From: an uncultured Sulfitobacter sp.
GTDB taxonomy: Bacteria; Pseudomonadota; Alphaproteobacteria; Rhodobacterales; Rhodobacteraceae
Reading direction: 5' to 3'
Assembly (NCBI RefSeq): GCF_947499945.1
Contig: NZ_CANMQD010000007.1
Coordinates: 42,972-106,971, forward strand
DNA: 64,000 nt
Below, piece by piece: positions 1 to 8,807 of the stretch; position 1 is the stretch's first letter, and each line of letters begins with the position of its first letter. A program made the translations under genes and the position numbers. Under the pieces are notes generated by a model. The model was not told the DNA's origin and searched no databases. It saw nothing but the letters and a program-made list of their open reading frames with translations.

Positions 1-483
1 GCCTTAACCTACGGCCTCAGCCTCGCAGTTATCGGGATGAGCCTCAAGGTTCGCTCAACCGCTGCGCTGATCAAAGGGCTAAGCCTTCTGTTCATGGGTC
101 TCTGGGTCTTCGGATCGACGGTGTATCAGATATTCATACTAGGCGTTCCGAGCGCGCAGATCATGGGAGTAATCGGGCTGCTGGCGTTGGCCGCAAACTT
201 AGCAAGTGTCCTGCTTCTGATGCGCTACAAGGACGGCGATGCAAACGTACGCTCTGTCTGGTTGTGTTCGCGCAATGATGCCATCGGTAATGTCGCTGTC
301 ATGGTGGCAAGTTTCGCGGTCTTTCTGACGGCTTCGGCGTGGCCTGACCTCATCGTGGCGATTATCATGGCGGGGCTGTTCTTGCGGTCGGCCCAGCTTA
401 TTCTGGTTCAAGCGTGGCAAGAACTACGCTCAGGCAAAGACATCGGTGCGCTGGAAAGTCATGGGCATCACCATGTTGAGTAA
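1..483 (+). CDS. Cation diffusion facilitator transporter, 5' end outside window
   Basis: The reading frame is open from the first base, so this is the C-terminal part (about 160 residues) of a longer protein; the ATG at 37 is internal. Several hydrophobic segments are visible. The stretch VWLCSRNDAIGNVAV matches the metal-site helix of CDF transporters of the DmeF/CzcD kind, which export Zn, Co or similar divalent cations by proton antiport across the inner membrane. The protein ends in a His-rich tail (HGHHH), common in this family. The next gene overlaps its 3' end, suggesting co-transcription. The substrate metal cannot be read from the sequence. Confidence 0.85.
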   Translation, partial: ALTYGLSLAVIGMSLKVRSTAALIKGLSLLFMGLWVFGSTVYQIFILGVPSAQIMGVIGLLALAANLASVLLLMRYKDGDANVRSVWLCSRNDAIGNVAVMVASFAVFLTASAWPDLIVAIIMAGLFLRSAQLILVQAWQELRSGKDIGALESHGHHHVE

Positions 484-1033
484 CATCGAAATCCTTGCCG
501 TTTGGGTTGGCGGGATCGCAGGTTGCTACCTTCTTGCAGCGTTCGGGTGGTCCATCGCGTTCCCCGAGCGCCGTATCTGGCCACCAAAGCAAGCCACAAC
601 AGGTATCAAGTTTCGGGTCTGGCTTGCCACGATCTCAATATTCGCCGCCGCCTTCATACTGGGCATAGCGAACTGGAACAGCTTTGGCTGGTCAGTATCT
701 GTCCGATGGGGCATTGGTCTTTCACTCATTATCGTAGGGAACTTTGTTGTCTCTATTGGAGTTCGCAAGATCGGACTTGGCGCGACCAGTGGCGAAGTCG
801 CTAAGTTGAAAACAGATGGTCTCTATCGGTATTCCCGTAACCCGCAATACGTGGCGGATATGGCCATTCTTGTGGGATGGGCTGTGCTCTCTGCGTCTGG
901 GTGGGCGACATTCGTTGCAGTGTTCGGCGTCATAGTTCTTGCGGCTGCACCATTTGCTGAAGAGCCGTGGTTGGAAGACACATATGGCAAGGACTATCTT
1001 GCCTACAAAACAAGAGTGCGACGATACGTTTGA
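473..1033 (+). CDS. Isoprenylcysteine carboxyl methyltransferase-family membrane protein
   Basis: About 186 residues with four to five hydrophobic helices. The C-terminal half carries the ICMT/PEMT signature: TDGLYRYSRNPQYV followed by a helix and EEPWLEDTYGKDYLAYKTRVRRYV, the S-adenosylmethionine-binding end of these integral membrane methyltransferases. Bacterial members are often found in metal-resistance loci next to CDF transporters, as here, but their substrates are mostly unknown. The start overlaps the upstream gene; GTG at 446, ATG at 461 and ATG at 473 are all in frame, and I chose the last because it leads directly into the first membrane helix. The start is uncertain, the family is not. 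Confidence 0.8.
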   Translation: MLSNIEILAVWVGGIAGCYLLAAFGWSIAFPERRIWPPKQATTGIKFRVWLATISIFAAAFILGIANWNSFGWSVSVRWGIGLSLIIVGNFVVSIGVRKIGLGATSGEVAKLKTDGLYRYSRNPQYVADMAILVGWAVLSASGWATFVAVFGVIVLAAAPFAEEPWLEDTYGKDYLAYKTRVRRYV

Positions 1034-1245
1034 CAGCGACGCCAACGGCAGGCCTCGATTCTCAAATAGCCGAGTTAGGATTTGGCCGTTCTGCAGGTGA
1101 TAGACTTTGGCTTCACTTGTGTGCGCTAGCACTTCGGCGCGAACAGCGCCGGGCCTGATAGGGCAGGGGGAAACCTTCCCCGATCCATCAGGTCAACAAA
1201 AAAAGACCCTGCCGAGGCAGAGCCAGTTGATCCTCACCACAAGGA

Positions 1246-1272
1246 TAAAAGGGCGGGGCGCGAAACGCGCCC
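1246..1272 (-). terminator. Rho-independent terminator after the ParB-like gene
   Basis: On the minus strand a perfect 7-bp stem (GGGCGCG / CGCGCCC, loop TTT) is followed within a few bases by a run of T. It lies 12 bases past the ParB-like stop codon. Confidence 0.65.
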
Positions 1273-1283
1273 TGCCAAAGTGT

Positions 1284-3095
1284 CTAGGACATGCCTTCTG
1301 GCACCCATGCGGCAATCCGCGCAACCTGCGCCTCTGTCAGCCCTCGCGCCTCTTGTGCATCGTCATTCCCAAATAGAGCGGCCATCTTATCGGCCTTTTC
1401 GGATTTCTTCAGCTTGGCAAACGTCGTGACTGTAGGATGATCCTCTTTGAGGTCTAACAGATCGCGCCATTGCTGGATCAAGTAAGGGCCGCCAACACGG
1501 CCAAAGAAGTTCTCAGCGTTTGGGGTAAAGTTGTCGCGGATATTGGTCTCAACAGCCTTGTCGATCACTTCCGCCAGTTCGGCGTCAACCGTGAGCAGGG
1601 ATGCGAGATGGCGGATGATTTCCTCCATGACGAACTCGGGCCCTTTGGCTTTATAAGCACGAAACACGCGGGCCATGTCGCTGCCGTACTTGGCGCTCGG
1701 TGTTGGTTTGGTCAGTCGCTCGTCCAAGGTGTAGCCCGACATTTCAGTACTGGGGACTTTTGGCACATCATCTTTGCGCAGGCCAAAGGCAGATGTGTAA
1801 CCAGACTTGCCTGATAGTTGGAACGCAAAGAGCGCCAGTAAGAGTTCGGGATCGCGCAGGGCGGCGTCTTGACGTGCCCCCGTTGCGATGCGCCCTAAGT
1901 CCATCGCCAGCTTTTGCGAGATTGGCGACTTGGTGGCTGTGCTGCCCACGTGGTTGGATTTTTCCAGAACACCTACGTCAATCGCTGCCTTTTTGTCTGT
2001 GCCTTTCACAAGTCCAGCCTCAACCTGCACCGCGCCGTGTGTGTCGATGTAGACCAACACGCCTGCATGAGCTTTTTGATCCTCGGTAAACGACCCATCA
2101 AGGATGTCTTGCAAGGCTGCAAGCTGGGCGTAGCCATCATCATTTAAAACCTCTTGTTCGGCTTGGTCTGACAGCGTGTCATAGGTTTCGCTTTGATCAT
2201 CAGACAATGCGCCGCCTTCGGCATAGATGCGTGACAGTTTCATCTCCTCAATCTGATACCAGCCGATATAGCTGTCCCCAATGGCTTCGGCCCATTTCCA
2301 GCCCTCGGCTTGCAAAGTTGCGGCAGCTTCTTCCAGCTTCGTGCCAAACAACGCGTCTAGAATGGCAGGGTCATCGATGAGAACCTCCTCTGCAAACAGA
2401 TCACTGCCTGTCCGACCCCCAGCGGCCTTGTATGCCTCTATGCCCACAAACACGGCGCGTCGGTCACTGTCTTTGACGGCATCGGGTTTGAGCATCTTCT
2501 TGATACGGTGATCGCTCTCGCCTTGGCCGCGCACGTTTTCCAAGATTTCCAAGGTCAGCTTTTCATCATCACTGATGGTGAAGGCGGCGGCATTCGACAG
2601 GCTAATCTCGCCAGAACGCAAGGCATCGATCACAGGATCAGGCAAGTTGGCCAAGGCGAGGCGGCGATAGACATGCGCCTCGGTGGCCCCATACGCAACA
2701 GCGATATCGGCCACTGTGGCCCCGCGTTTTTCCATCGCGCCAAAATCGCGGATTTCATCGGCGGGATGCAGGGCTTCGCGTTGTGCGTTTTCGCTGGTCG
2801 CCCAGAATTGCGCAGTTTCCAGATCAGGGGCCATTTTGACGCTGACCGTCTGAAAACGCGGGTCGTCTTGCAAGAAGGCAAGGGCGCGAAAGCGGCGTCC
2901 GCCGACAACCACGCCGATACCGTTCTCCTCAGTAAAACCTGCGATGTTCTGGATCAGCCCATAGGCGCTGATGTTGTCAGCCAAAGTCAGAATGCTGGCC
3001 TCGCTGACGACAGTGCGCGGGTTCAGATCAGAAAGGTGCAGGTCCGCAAACGGAACGTCTTGGACATGTGCGGTGATTTGAGATTGATCATTCAT
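1284..3095 (-). CDS. ParB/RepB/Spo0J-family plasmid protein
   Basis: 603 residues from the ATG at 3095, which has AAGGAATG-type Shine-Dalgarno sequence upstream; in-frame starts further upstream lack homology-like sequence. Residues about 14-100 form a ParB/sulfiredoxin-like nuclease domain with the box GGRRFRAL; residues about 115-190 look like a KorB/ParB helix-turn-helix (VADIAVAYGATEAHVYRRLALA). The long C-terminal region has no motif I recognise. Such 600-700-residue ParB-like proteins are widespread on alphaproteobacterial plasmids together with DUF3768 proteins, as here. No ParA partner is present in the window, so a role in partition is not certain; gene regulation or DNA nicking are alternatives. 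Confidence 0.85.
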   Translation of the reverse strand: MNDQSQITAHVQDVPFADLHLSDLNPRTVVSEASILTLADNISAYGLIQNIAGFTEENGIGVVVGGRRFRALAFLQDDPRFQTVSVKMAPDLETAQFWATSENAQREALHPADEIRDFGAMEKRGATVADIAVAYGATEAHVYRRLALANLPDPVIDALRSGEISLSNAAAFTISDDEKLTLEILENVRGQGESDHRIKKMLKPDAVKDSDRRAVFVGIEAYKAAGGRTGSDLFAEEVLIDDPAILDALFGTKLEEAAATLQAEGWKWAEAIGDSYIGWYQIEEMKLSRIYAEGGALSDDQSETYDTLSDQAEQEVLNDDGYAQLAALQDILDGSFTEDQKAHAGVLVYIDTHGAVQVEAGLVKGTDKKAAIDVGVLEKSNHVGSTATKSPISQKLAMDLGRIATGARQDAALRDPELLLALFAFQLSGKSGYTSAFGLRKDDVPKVPSTEMSGYTLDERLTKPTPSAKYGSDMARVFRAYKAKGPEFVMEEIIRHLASLLTVDAELAEVIDKAVETNIRDNFTPNAENFFGRVGGPYLIQQWRDLLDLKEDHPTVTTFAKLKKSEKADKMAALFGNDDAQEARGLTEAQVARIAAWVPEGMS

Positions 3096-3172
3096 TGGGT
3101 CATTCCTTTTGTTGGTGGTGAGACTGGAAGGGATGCCCCACCCAGCGAACTGAGTGAGGCGAGGGTTATTGT

Positions 3173-3547
3173 TCAATATTCGGAGGCGTGGAGGACGGTC
3201 AGAACGCGCCGCGTGGCGTCCACATTGGCGGGATCGTCGCTGCCCATGTTGTAGGCCAGATCGTAAAGGTCGATCTTCCAGAAAATGCTGTACGTTTCGC
3301 CAGCATTTTCAAATTCAAACGCCCCGAATGTGTGATCGCCGTAGGGATCATTGTCCTCGGTGAACTTTGAGAATTGCTGCACCCGCTGCATGATGATCGC
3401 GATGGCTGCTTGGGGCAGGTCCGCCACCCCGCGCGTGATGACAATTTGGCCGGGAACGGTAAAATCAGCGCCCCAAGTTCTGCGGAACCGATCGTTCTGC
3501 TCCGCGATGGCAAGGGTTGTTGCTGTGACTGTGTCTTGTTCTGTCAT
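3173..3547 (-). CDS. DUF3768 domain protein
   Basis: 124 residues starting at the ATG at 3547 (MTEQDTVT). The central motif DNDPYGDHTFGAFEF followed by a strand with IFWKIDLYD is the hallmark of DUF3768, a family of unknown function found mainly on plasmids and integrative elements of Alphaproteobacteria. It sits between the ParB-like gene and a small conserved protein on the same strand with short gaps, so the three are probably one plasmid-housekeeping operon. No signal peptide or membrane segment is seen. Confidence 0.8.
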   Translation of the reverse strand: MTEQDTVTATTLAIAEQNDRFRRTWGADFTVPGQIVITRGVADLPQAAIAIIMQRVQQFSKFTEDNDPYGDHTFGAFEFENAGETYSIFWKIDLYDLAYNMGSDDPANVDATRRVLTVLHASEY

Positions 3548-3552
3548 GACGC

Positions 3553-3921
3553 TCACCACCAGCACGAGTAGACAACGGTTTGACCGTTGGTGAGTGCATC
3601 TTTGGCCCATGCGCAAAACGCGAGGTCTTGTTCGGTGTTCTCGTCTGCGGCTTCATCTTGGAACTGATGCCCAAAGAAGAACCCACCCTCAGACTTTGGT
3701 AGGGTCTTCTGTCGGACAAGTGTCTCTAAGGCCGCGATGTCTGCGGCCCCTAAGACCAGTTCTGCGCAATTCAGCTTTTCGGCAGGTTGGCCTGTTTTGG
3801 TGGTAAAGAGCGTCTCTGCCCAAGCTTGCAGTTTGGAATGTTTGCGCCATACGAAATCGGCAGCGCGATCATCATCCGCGCCGTCCCCATGTTTGATATA
3901 GGCATATTGGTCGAGGCCCAT
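3553..3921 (-). CDS. Small conserved plasmid protein with MGLDQYAY start
   Basis: 122 residues, start at 3921 supported by GGAG about 8 bases upstream. The N-terminus MGLDQYAYI is a motif shared by small phage and plasmid proteins of unknown role; the C-terminal part contains FWRKHSKLQAW-like and FFFGHQF segments also typical of that group. It is soluble, with no recognised catalytic motif. It is first in the DUF3768 and ParB-like gene series. I do not assign a function. Confidence 0.7.
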   Translation of the reverse strand: MGLDQYAYIKHGDGADDDRAADFVWRKHSKLQAWAETLFTTKTGQPAEKLNCAELVLGAADIAALETLVRQKTLPKSEGGFFFGHQFQDEAADENTEQDLAFCAWAKDALTNGQTVVYSCWW

Positions 3922-4674
3922 GTGCTTACTCCTTTGTGGTGTGGTTGGGGTCTTTGCCCCTTGATTGTCTGGTTTTGAGAAAAGCCCCTTGAGGGCGTCG
4001 CTCTAAAACCTGACCCACTGGCGAAGTGCCGGAGTGAGCAAACGCCACTTAAATCGACAGGGAGTGGTGCGGCCCGCAGGCGCCAGGCGAGGACACGGCC
4101 CTGACTATTTTGGTTGCGTGCGCGAGAACCCAGCGGGTTCTAAAGCAATGTTCCGCCGTGGCGTATCGCGCTCGCGCGAACCCCAAGGAATCAGGAAACC
4201 GGATCGGGCGAGATCCGATGGACCAGATTGATCGTGACCCGGAGGGCAGATCCAGCCATCGCAGATGTGAGATGAGCAAAAGAAGGAAAGGGGTTCTGGA
4301 AGAAACGCGGCTCTGACTATTTGATCAGTCGCATGTTTGATGGAAGGTTCTGGATTGGGATGCGTCTCGCGGCCCTATCTAGAGCAATGGTGGCCCGTCA
4401 GGTGGACGGGGCAGGGCCCGAACCTGAAGTGTATCTACATCCGTGATATCTCTTAGCCCTATTGGTGTCAGAAGGACCGTTTTGGGGATATCGGGAACAT
4501 CTGTTTGAAACGCCTGCTTTTTCGTATTCTAAGCATTCTGAGGTATCTACATGCGCTATATATAGATATTTGGCGTTCTCGCTTGGTTATTTCTGTTAGA
4601 AATATAGTTATGTTCGTTTAAGAGTTATGCTAAGCAGTTCTCGCCTATAAATCAGTACCTTAAACTGGAATTCT
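3922..4674. other. Gene-free region upstream of the ParB-like operon, likely part of the replication origin region
   Basis: About 750 bases with no convincing coding sequence on either strand. The left half is GC-rich; the segment 4530-4640 is strikingly AT-rich (TATATATAGATATT and similar) and directly precedes the iteron array, the usual arrangement for an origin where DNA melts. Promoter signals for the minus-strand operon starting at 3921 must also lie here but none is clear. Confidence 0.45.
4483..4498 (-). repeat. Degenerate inverted iteron copy
   Basis: Read on the minus strand this 16-mer is GTTCCCGATATCCCCA, 14 of 16 matches to the iteron copy at 5883-5898. It is in the opposite orientation to the main arrays and 190 bases outside them. 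Confidence 0.45.
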
Positions 4675-4779
4675 GTTCCTGATGTACCGATCATCCGTTC
4701 TTGATGTACCGAACTTGTGTTCTTGATGTACCGAGCCGCTTGTTCCTGATGTACCGAGGAAATGTTCCTGATGTACCGA
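4675..4779 (+). repeat. Iteron array, five copies, downstream of repA
   Basis: Five direct copies of GTTC[CT]TGATGTACCGA begin at 4675, 4697, 4719, 4742 and 4764, i.e. every 22-23 bases (about two helical turns). The last copy ends one base before the repA stop codon. Spacing, direct orientation and the adjacent initiator gene identify them as RepA-binding iterons, so the vegetative origin is probably here, next to the AT-rich segment at 4530-4640. Confidence 0.88.
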
Positions 4780-4780
4780 C

Positions 4781-5830
4781 TCAGTACAGTGGGTTGGCTT
4801 CTACATAGGTTTTTGCAAACGCCGTGAAGGCTGAATTGGCATTTTTGACGGGCTGGTCCTTTGAGACGGCCCATTCTTTCCAAGTTTCAAGGATATATCC
4901 AACGTCATACTCGGGATGTTTGTGCTTCACTTTGACCATTGTCGCGTGAGAGACGTTCAAATCCATATGATTCGGTACAACGGGAACATCTACAACATCA
5001 AATTTGGGCCGAAACCTCACAAGAGCCTGTTTTCCCTTGGTTTTAAAGGGGGTAGACACTTGAGAAGGTTCAACGATCTCCATGTGATAGTCAGGGATCG
5101 TGTCCAGTTCCGAGATTTCATTGATGCGAAACTTGAATTTGCGCTCGGTATCGATGGAGCCGCACTTTTCAGCGAGACGTTTGACGCCGATATACCATTC
5201 TGGCTGGCGTCCGACGTGTTTGCGCGCAAGCTCGTAGAGACGGCGCTCAAGACCCTTCGAGAGTCGGAAATAGTCGCGATTGATGGTTAGAACGCGGCGA
5301 TCCTTGACGATTGCGTTGAACATCCAGCGGTTCATGGTGACTTCGACAGCCCCCATGACGCGTTCACCGTTGCGATTCGTGCGCTCGACGACACGCCAAT
5401 CTTCAATCCAGCCAAAGCCACGACGCTCTCGCTCACCGCCGGCTTCAACGTTTGTCAGAATGTTTGTGGAGCGCAGGCGCAGCAGAGCGTCCAAGAACAG
5501 CTCGTAGGCGCGTTTTCCTGTCCCACGCCCAGTGATCTTGAGGAAGTCATGGGCCGAAAACTGGATGGTACGATCGGCATCAGTGCCGTGTTCAATTCGC
5601 TCATTTACCAATGATGTCAGATAGATAAGGATATCTTTGTCCCAGATTGTGGCGATGCCCTTGGGACCTGGCTGGATCTCGATCCGAACAGTCCCGTCAT
5701 CAAAGATAAACGGGGTTGTTCGCGGACGCTTTTGCAGGGAGAAAAATGGGAACTCCATCAGAGCACGCTCATCTTTGATAGGCGCGTCTGCAAGCTGGTC
5801 CAAGAAGAAATCTACCTGTTTATCTGACAA
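4781..5830 (-). CDS. repA: Plasmid replication initiator protein A (RPA family)
   Basis: 349 residues. The opening DFFLDQLADAPIKDERALMEFPFFSLQKRP and the core around GRGTGKRAYELFLDALLRLRSTNI are characteristic of the replication initiator protein A family of alphaproteobacterial plasmids; FRLSKGLERRLYELARKHVG is the winged-helix DNA-binding part. The start is a TTG at 5830, because homologous sequence begins there. Its Shine-Dalgarno AGGA lies inside the first upstream iteron, so RepA bound there should block its own expression. Iterons flank the gene on both sides. It initiates replication of the replicon by binding these repeats and opening the origin. Confidence 0.9.
   Translation of the reverse strand: MSDKQVDFFLDQLADAPIKDERALMEFPFFSLQKRPRTTPFIFDDGTVRIEIQPGPKGIATIWDKDILIYLTSLVNERIEHGTDADRTIQFSAHDFLKITGRGTGKRAYELFLDALLRLRSTNILTNVEAGGERERRGFGWIEDWRVVERTNRNGERVMGAVEVTMNRWMFNAIVKDRRVLTINRDYFRLSKGLERRLYELARKHVGRQPEWYIGVKRLAEKCGSIDTERKFKFRINEISELDTIPDYHMEIVEPSQVSTPFKTKGKQALVRFRPKFDVVDVPVVPNHMDLNVSHATMVKVKHKHPEYDVGYILETWKEWAVSKDQPVKNANSAFTAFAKTYVEANPLY
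4972..4987 (-). repeat. Inverted iteron inside the repA coding sequence
   Basis: On the minus strand this 16-mer reads GTTCCCGTTGTACCGA, one mismatch from the iteron at 5860-5875. It encodes VPVVPN in the RepA C-terminal half and is inverted relative to both flanking arrays. Confidence 0.6.
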
Positions 5831-5834
5831 AACT

Positions 5835-5898
5835 GTTCCTGATGTACCGAATCCAATATGTTCCCGTTATACCGAGGTTTGTGTTCCCGATATACCGA
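5835..5898 (+). repeat. Iteron array, three copies, upstream of repA
   Basis: Copies start at 5835 (GTTCCTGATGTACCGA), 5860 (GTTCCCGTTATACCGA) and 5883 (GTTCCCGATATACCGA). They occupy the repA promoter and ribosome-binding region, which suggests autoregulation of initiator synthesis. Confidence 0.85.
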
Positions 5899-6035
5899 AA
5901 AATTACGGTGTTAGGATTCGCTACAATCAACTTTGATGAACTTAAGCAAAACTGCTATATCGTGTCAATGTTATAATATTGATATAGATTCAAAGTTGGC
6001 GATATTGAGCACTTGGACCGGATACCAGTATCCAA

Positions 6036-7043
6036 TCAATGACTGCGCTTTAACAACTGCTTCAAATTCAAACCGGCCAACAGGATATACGGGGGCATCG
6101 CGAGTGAATAATGGCCACAATTTAGCTCTTGAATTTCTGGATTGGCCCCAGCTACCTTCAGTCTCGCTATGAACCTTTCTGACAGCTCTGGCAATACAAC
6201 GGTGTCTCTTTGCGCCAACACAATCTGAAGATCGAGGTCAGGCCGCGCCAAACGATCCACGTAATTTTCCAAATTGAGTGGACCCCAGGCTCTTCTGAGA
6301 TCAGTCAATTGAATTGCAGGCTCAACACTCTGGCGAATCTTTCGTGTCGCGCGCCCCGTCCAAACAAAATCTGCAAAACTGCCCGCCGTTAGAAACAGGG
6401 AGGCTTTTGTAACAGTCGTGTCGTGCGCGGCGACCAACCCAGCAACCCAAGAACCTAAACTCATCCCGAGGACAGAAATCTCCTCAAAGCCTTCGCCCTT
6501 CAGCCAACGTATCAGCATTCGCCCATCCAACACGCCCTGACGAATAGATTGAACCGTGCGACCAAGATTTGGGCTCAGAATATAATCGGCGTGCATGGAG
6601 CCGGGGCGACTGCGCTCAAAATGATAGGGCAAAGCAATTTCGATAACAGTGATTCCACGTTTCGAGAAGTAGTTGGCAATCTGACTGTTCCGCTTGTTCG
6701 CATTCCAATGGTGAAAGACCACGAGTGCCTGATCGAATGACCCGCTTTCTGTAATTTTGGCCCAGACGATGTTATTCTCTTTGACATCAGTGGGAATGCT
6801 CGATGGGAACTTGATCCATCCATCGATCTTTTTATAGCCTATGTCCGATCCAGATGGTTCATCGAAGAAGTCTGGATCAGCGACGGCCTGGTCCGCGAAG
6901 TCACAAAATTCGGAAATACTTCGGGCATTCGGCATGTCTGGAAACGCGAGCGCTCCATCAAGCATCAAGTCAGAAACGGTTTTTACTGCGTCTCCGCGCT
7001 GTGCGCGTCTCTCATCCCATCGATCAAGCCATCTATGATACAC
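6036..7043 (-). CDS. rcgR: RcgR-family alpha/beta hydrolase (conjugation regulator)
   Basis: 335 residues. An alpha/beta hydrolase fold is visible: nucleophile elbow GMSLGSW (Ser195), acid in VLAQRDTVV (Asp280) and catalytic His311 in NCGHYSL. The conserved opening MYHRWLDRWDERRAQRGDA and the block FFDEPSGSD fit the RcgR family, annotated as putative quorum-lactone hydrolases and described in rhizobial plasmids as inhibitors of conjugative transfer. Its start overlaps the end of rcgA by 11 bases, so the two are translated together. Lactone hydrolysis is a family prediction, not visible in the sequence. No tra or mob genes are in the window. Confidence 0.8.
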   Translation of the reverse strand: MYHRWLDRWDERRAQRGDAVKTVSDLMLDGALAFPDMPNARSISEFCDFADQAVADPDFFDEPSGSDIGYKKIDGWIKFPSSIPTDVKENNIVWAKITESGSFDQALVVFHHWNANKRNSQIANYFSKRGITVIEIALPYHFERSRPGSMHADYILSPNLGRTVQSIRQGVLDGRMLIRWLKGEGFEEISVLGMSLGSWVAGLVAAHDTTVTKASLFLTAGSFADFVWTGRATRKIRQSVEPAIQLTDLRRAWGPLNLENYVDRLARPDLDLQIVLAQRDTVVLPELSERFIARLKVAGANPEIQELNCGHYSLAMPPYILLAGLNLKQLLKRSH

Positions 7044-8646
7044 TTGTATTTTCTCCTTGTTGGCTCATTTCTCTTGTTCCAAATTCTGGATCATACAGCC
7101 CGTAGATTGAGAGCATTACCCCAATACCCAGTAAGATCGAAAAACCGGTAAATTCATTGATCAGCAAATAGCTTGTGATGAGGAGGAGTACGATCGCGGC
7201 CATCAATCGCAACTGCAAGAAGAATGGACTTTTAGCACCAATTTGCAGGTAGCCGTACAGAAAGACAAAGCAGGTCGCCAATGCGATAAGTAAGCTGCTG
7301 TAATGCGTTGGCATACTGTAGTTGATCGTGTTGCTGACCTCATCGCGTGCGTACAGAATTGAAGACATATCACTGAGCAGCCAAGCTACGATGTTCTCTC
7401 CATTCGATGAAAGATACAAGGTTTGAAGTTTCATACAAATAGAGATCAGCATCCCCAAAACAGTGCATCGAAAGATTCCACACATAACCCTTAGGCCGAC
7501 TTCACTAACCTCCCTATGAAAACTCACATCGGGTTGGGTTTTCCCCAGAGGACCAATCTTCCGAAGGTCATAGACTACAGTAAAAAGTAAAACGAGACCG
7601 ACGAAAAATAGATAGAAGCACAGACTCATGTATAGGTAGGCCAGCCCGGTAAATGCGACCGCTTCCGGCACCGATATAATCTCAGGATGGGCAATCGCCA
7701 ACGATCCCCAATCTGGCGCGATGTCGCCGCTACCTCTAATCAAGGGAATCAAACGCACGCCTATCCACTGAAATAGACCGGCAAACCCCAAGCAAATCAA
7801 AAAGATCGCCCAGTATGTGTACGAAGAAACCTCTACACTGTGGGTCCAACTATCGTCGCTTTCCGTTCTACTGCCCTCAGCAAGTTGCTTTGAACGCCCT
7901 TCGTTCTTCCAGAAAATAACCATCTCCACCACGAACCCGAGGAATAATGGCATGAACACCATAAACAGGATTGTCCAATTTGGAGCCCAGATGAATCCAA
8001 CTTGCTTGAGGGTGCCATCGGCCCGGGAATACGAAATACTGTGGATACCCAGAAAATAAGACAAGAACCCGAGTGCAACGGCTCCCGCAAACACAGAAAC
8101 CGGCAAATCTAGAGGAGATCCTCGGCTGAAAAAAGCCTCAGATTTTCTAGCCAGACTAGAACGCCGCTTCGACCCTTCAGCAGTTTCATCGCTCTCAGTG
8201 CATGCCGTGGATCCCCTCTCTTTAGCGATGGCCTGAGGCTGGGCAATATCTGGAGCATCCTTTGCTTGATTTTCTGCGGGTGTTCGCGCTTTCCGCCTTT
8301 TGGCCGCCAACCGTCCCTGCGCTGCACTTAACTTTGCCTGCCATTCACTTGTCGTCTCGGGATCATCACATCCAAAAATTCTTGCTAACCATCGGATATT
8401 TTCAGCGCTGATCCCCTTTTCGTTGTCCTGGAACCAAAGTTGTACGGTTCGCAGTTCAACCCCAGAACCGTTGGCTCCGATCTTTGTAATCGCTTCCGCC
8501 AGCAGTTCGGCAGTCCACGGGCCTTCGGGAAATCCACCCTTGTCTACGGGTCGACCCACACCCGCCGAGGCGAGATGTTGGAACAGTTCTTTAAAATTAC
8601 TGCCGTCTTTCACGGGGGGCAGGAAATATTTTCCATTTTTTATCAA
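7033..8646 (-). CDS. rcgA: RcgA-family membrane protein (conjugation factor)
   Basis: 537 residues. The N-terminal 120 residues are cytoplasmic and contain a helix-turn-helix-like stretch (VELRTVQLWFQDNEKG, then ISAENIRWLARIFGCDD) and a basic linker; from about residue 185 there are roughly eight membrane helices. This combination, with the neighbouring rcgR, fits the RcgA family, called putative transporters and shown in a rhizobial plasmid to be required for conjugation. The start is TTG at 8646 with a weak AGG upstream; no in-frame ATG lies nearby. An inverted repeat 16 bases upstream (8662-8698) may be its operator. Confidence 0.78.
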   Translation of the reverse strand: MIKNGKYFLPPVKDGSNFKELFQHLASAGVGRPVDKGGFPEGPWTAELLAEAITKIGANGSGVELRTVQLWFQDNEKGISAENIRWLARIFGCDDPETTSEWQAKLSAAQGRLAAKRRKARTPAENQAKDAPDIAQPQAIAKERGSTACTESDETAEGSKRRSSLARKSEAFFSRGSPLDLPVSVFAGAVALGFLSYFLGIHSISYSRADGTLKQVGFIWAPNWTILFMVFMPLFLGFVVEMVIFWKNEGRSKQLAEGSRTESDDSWTHSVEVSSYTYWAIFLICLGFAGLFQWIGVRLIPLIRGSGDIAPDWGSLAIAHPEIISVPEAVAFTGLAYLYMSLCFYLFFVGLVLLFTVVYDLRKIGPLGKTQPDVSFHREVSEVGLRVMCGIFRCTVLGMLISICMKLQTLYLSSNGENIVAWLLSDMSSILYARDEVSNTINYSMPTHYSSLLIALATCFVFLYGYLQIGAKSPFFLQLRLMAAIVLLLITSYLLINEFTGFSILLGIGVMLSIYGLYDPEFGTREMSQQGENTSVS

Positions 8647-8661
8647 GTGCCTACATGCTTT

Positions 8662-8698
8662 CGATGCGTTTCGTTTCGTTCTTCTTCGTAACGCATCG
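8662..8698. promoter_or_regulatory. Inverted repeat upstream of rcgA, candidate operator
   Basis: Perfect 9-bp arms CGATGCGTT (8662-8670) and AACGCATCG (8690-8698) separated by 19 bases, immediately upstream of rcgA. The arm spacing of about 28 bases centre to centre suits a dimeric regulator. Confidence 0.45.
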
Positions 8699-8807
8699 TG
8701 CCTTTGTTAGCGTTCTGAATTCAACTACTGCGAGAAGTTGACTCAAAAACGAGCGGTATTGTTCTCAAACCCCCGAATTTGGCCAATCATTGGAGAGGAA
8801 CAAAGTT

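Noticed and set aside
2508..3254. Long open frame on the plus strand opposite the ParB-like gene
   Set aside because: It is the antisense of a gene with clear ParB motifs and shows no protein-like features.
4675..4779. Regularly spaced repeats that could suggest a CRISPR array
   Set aside because: Repeats are 16 bp with 6-7 bp gaps, next to a replication initiator and recurring upstream of it; no cas genes. They are iterons.
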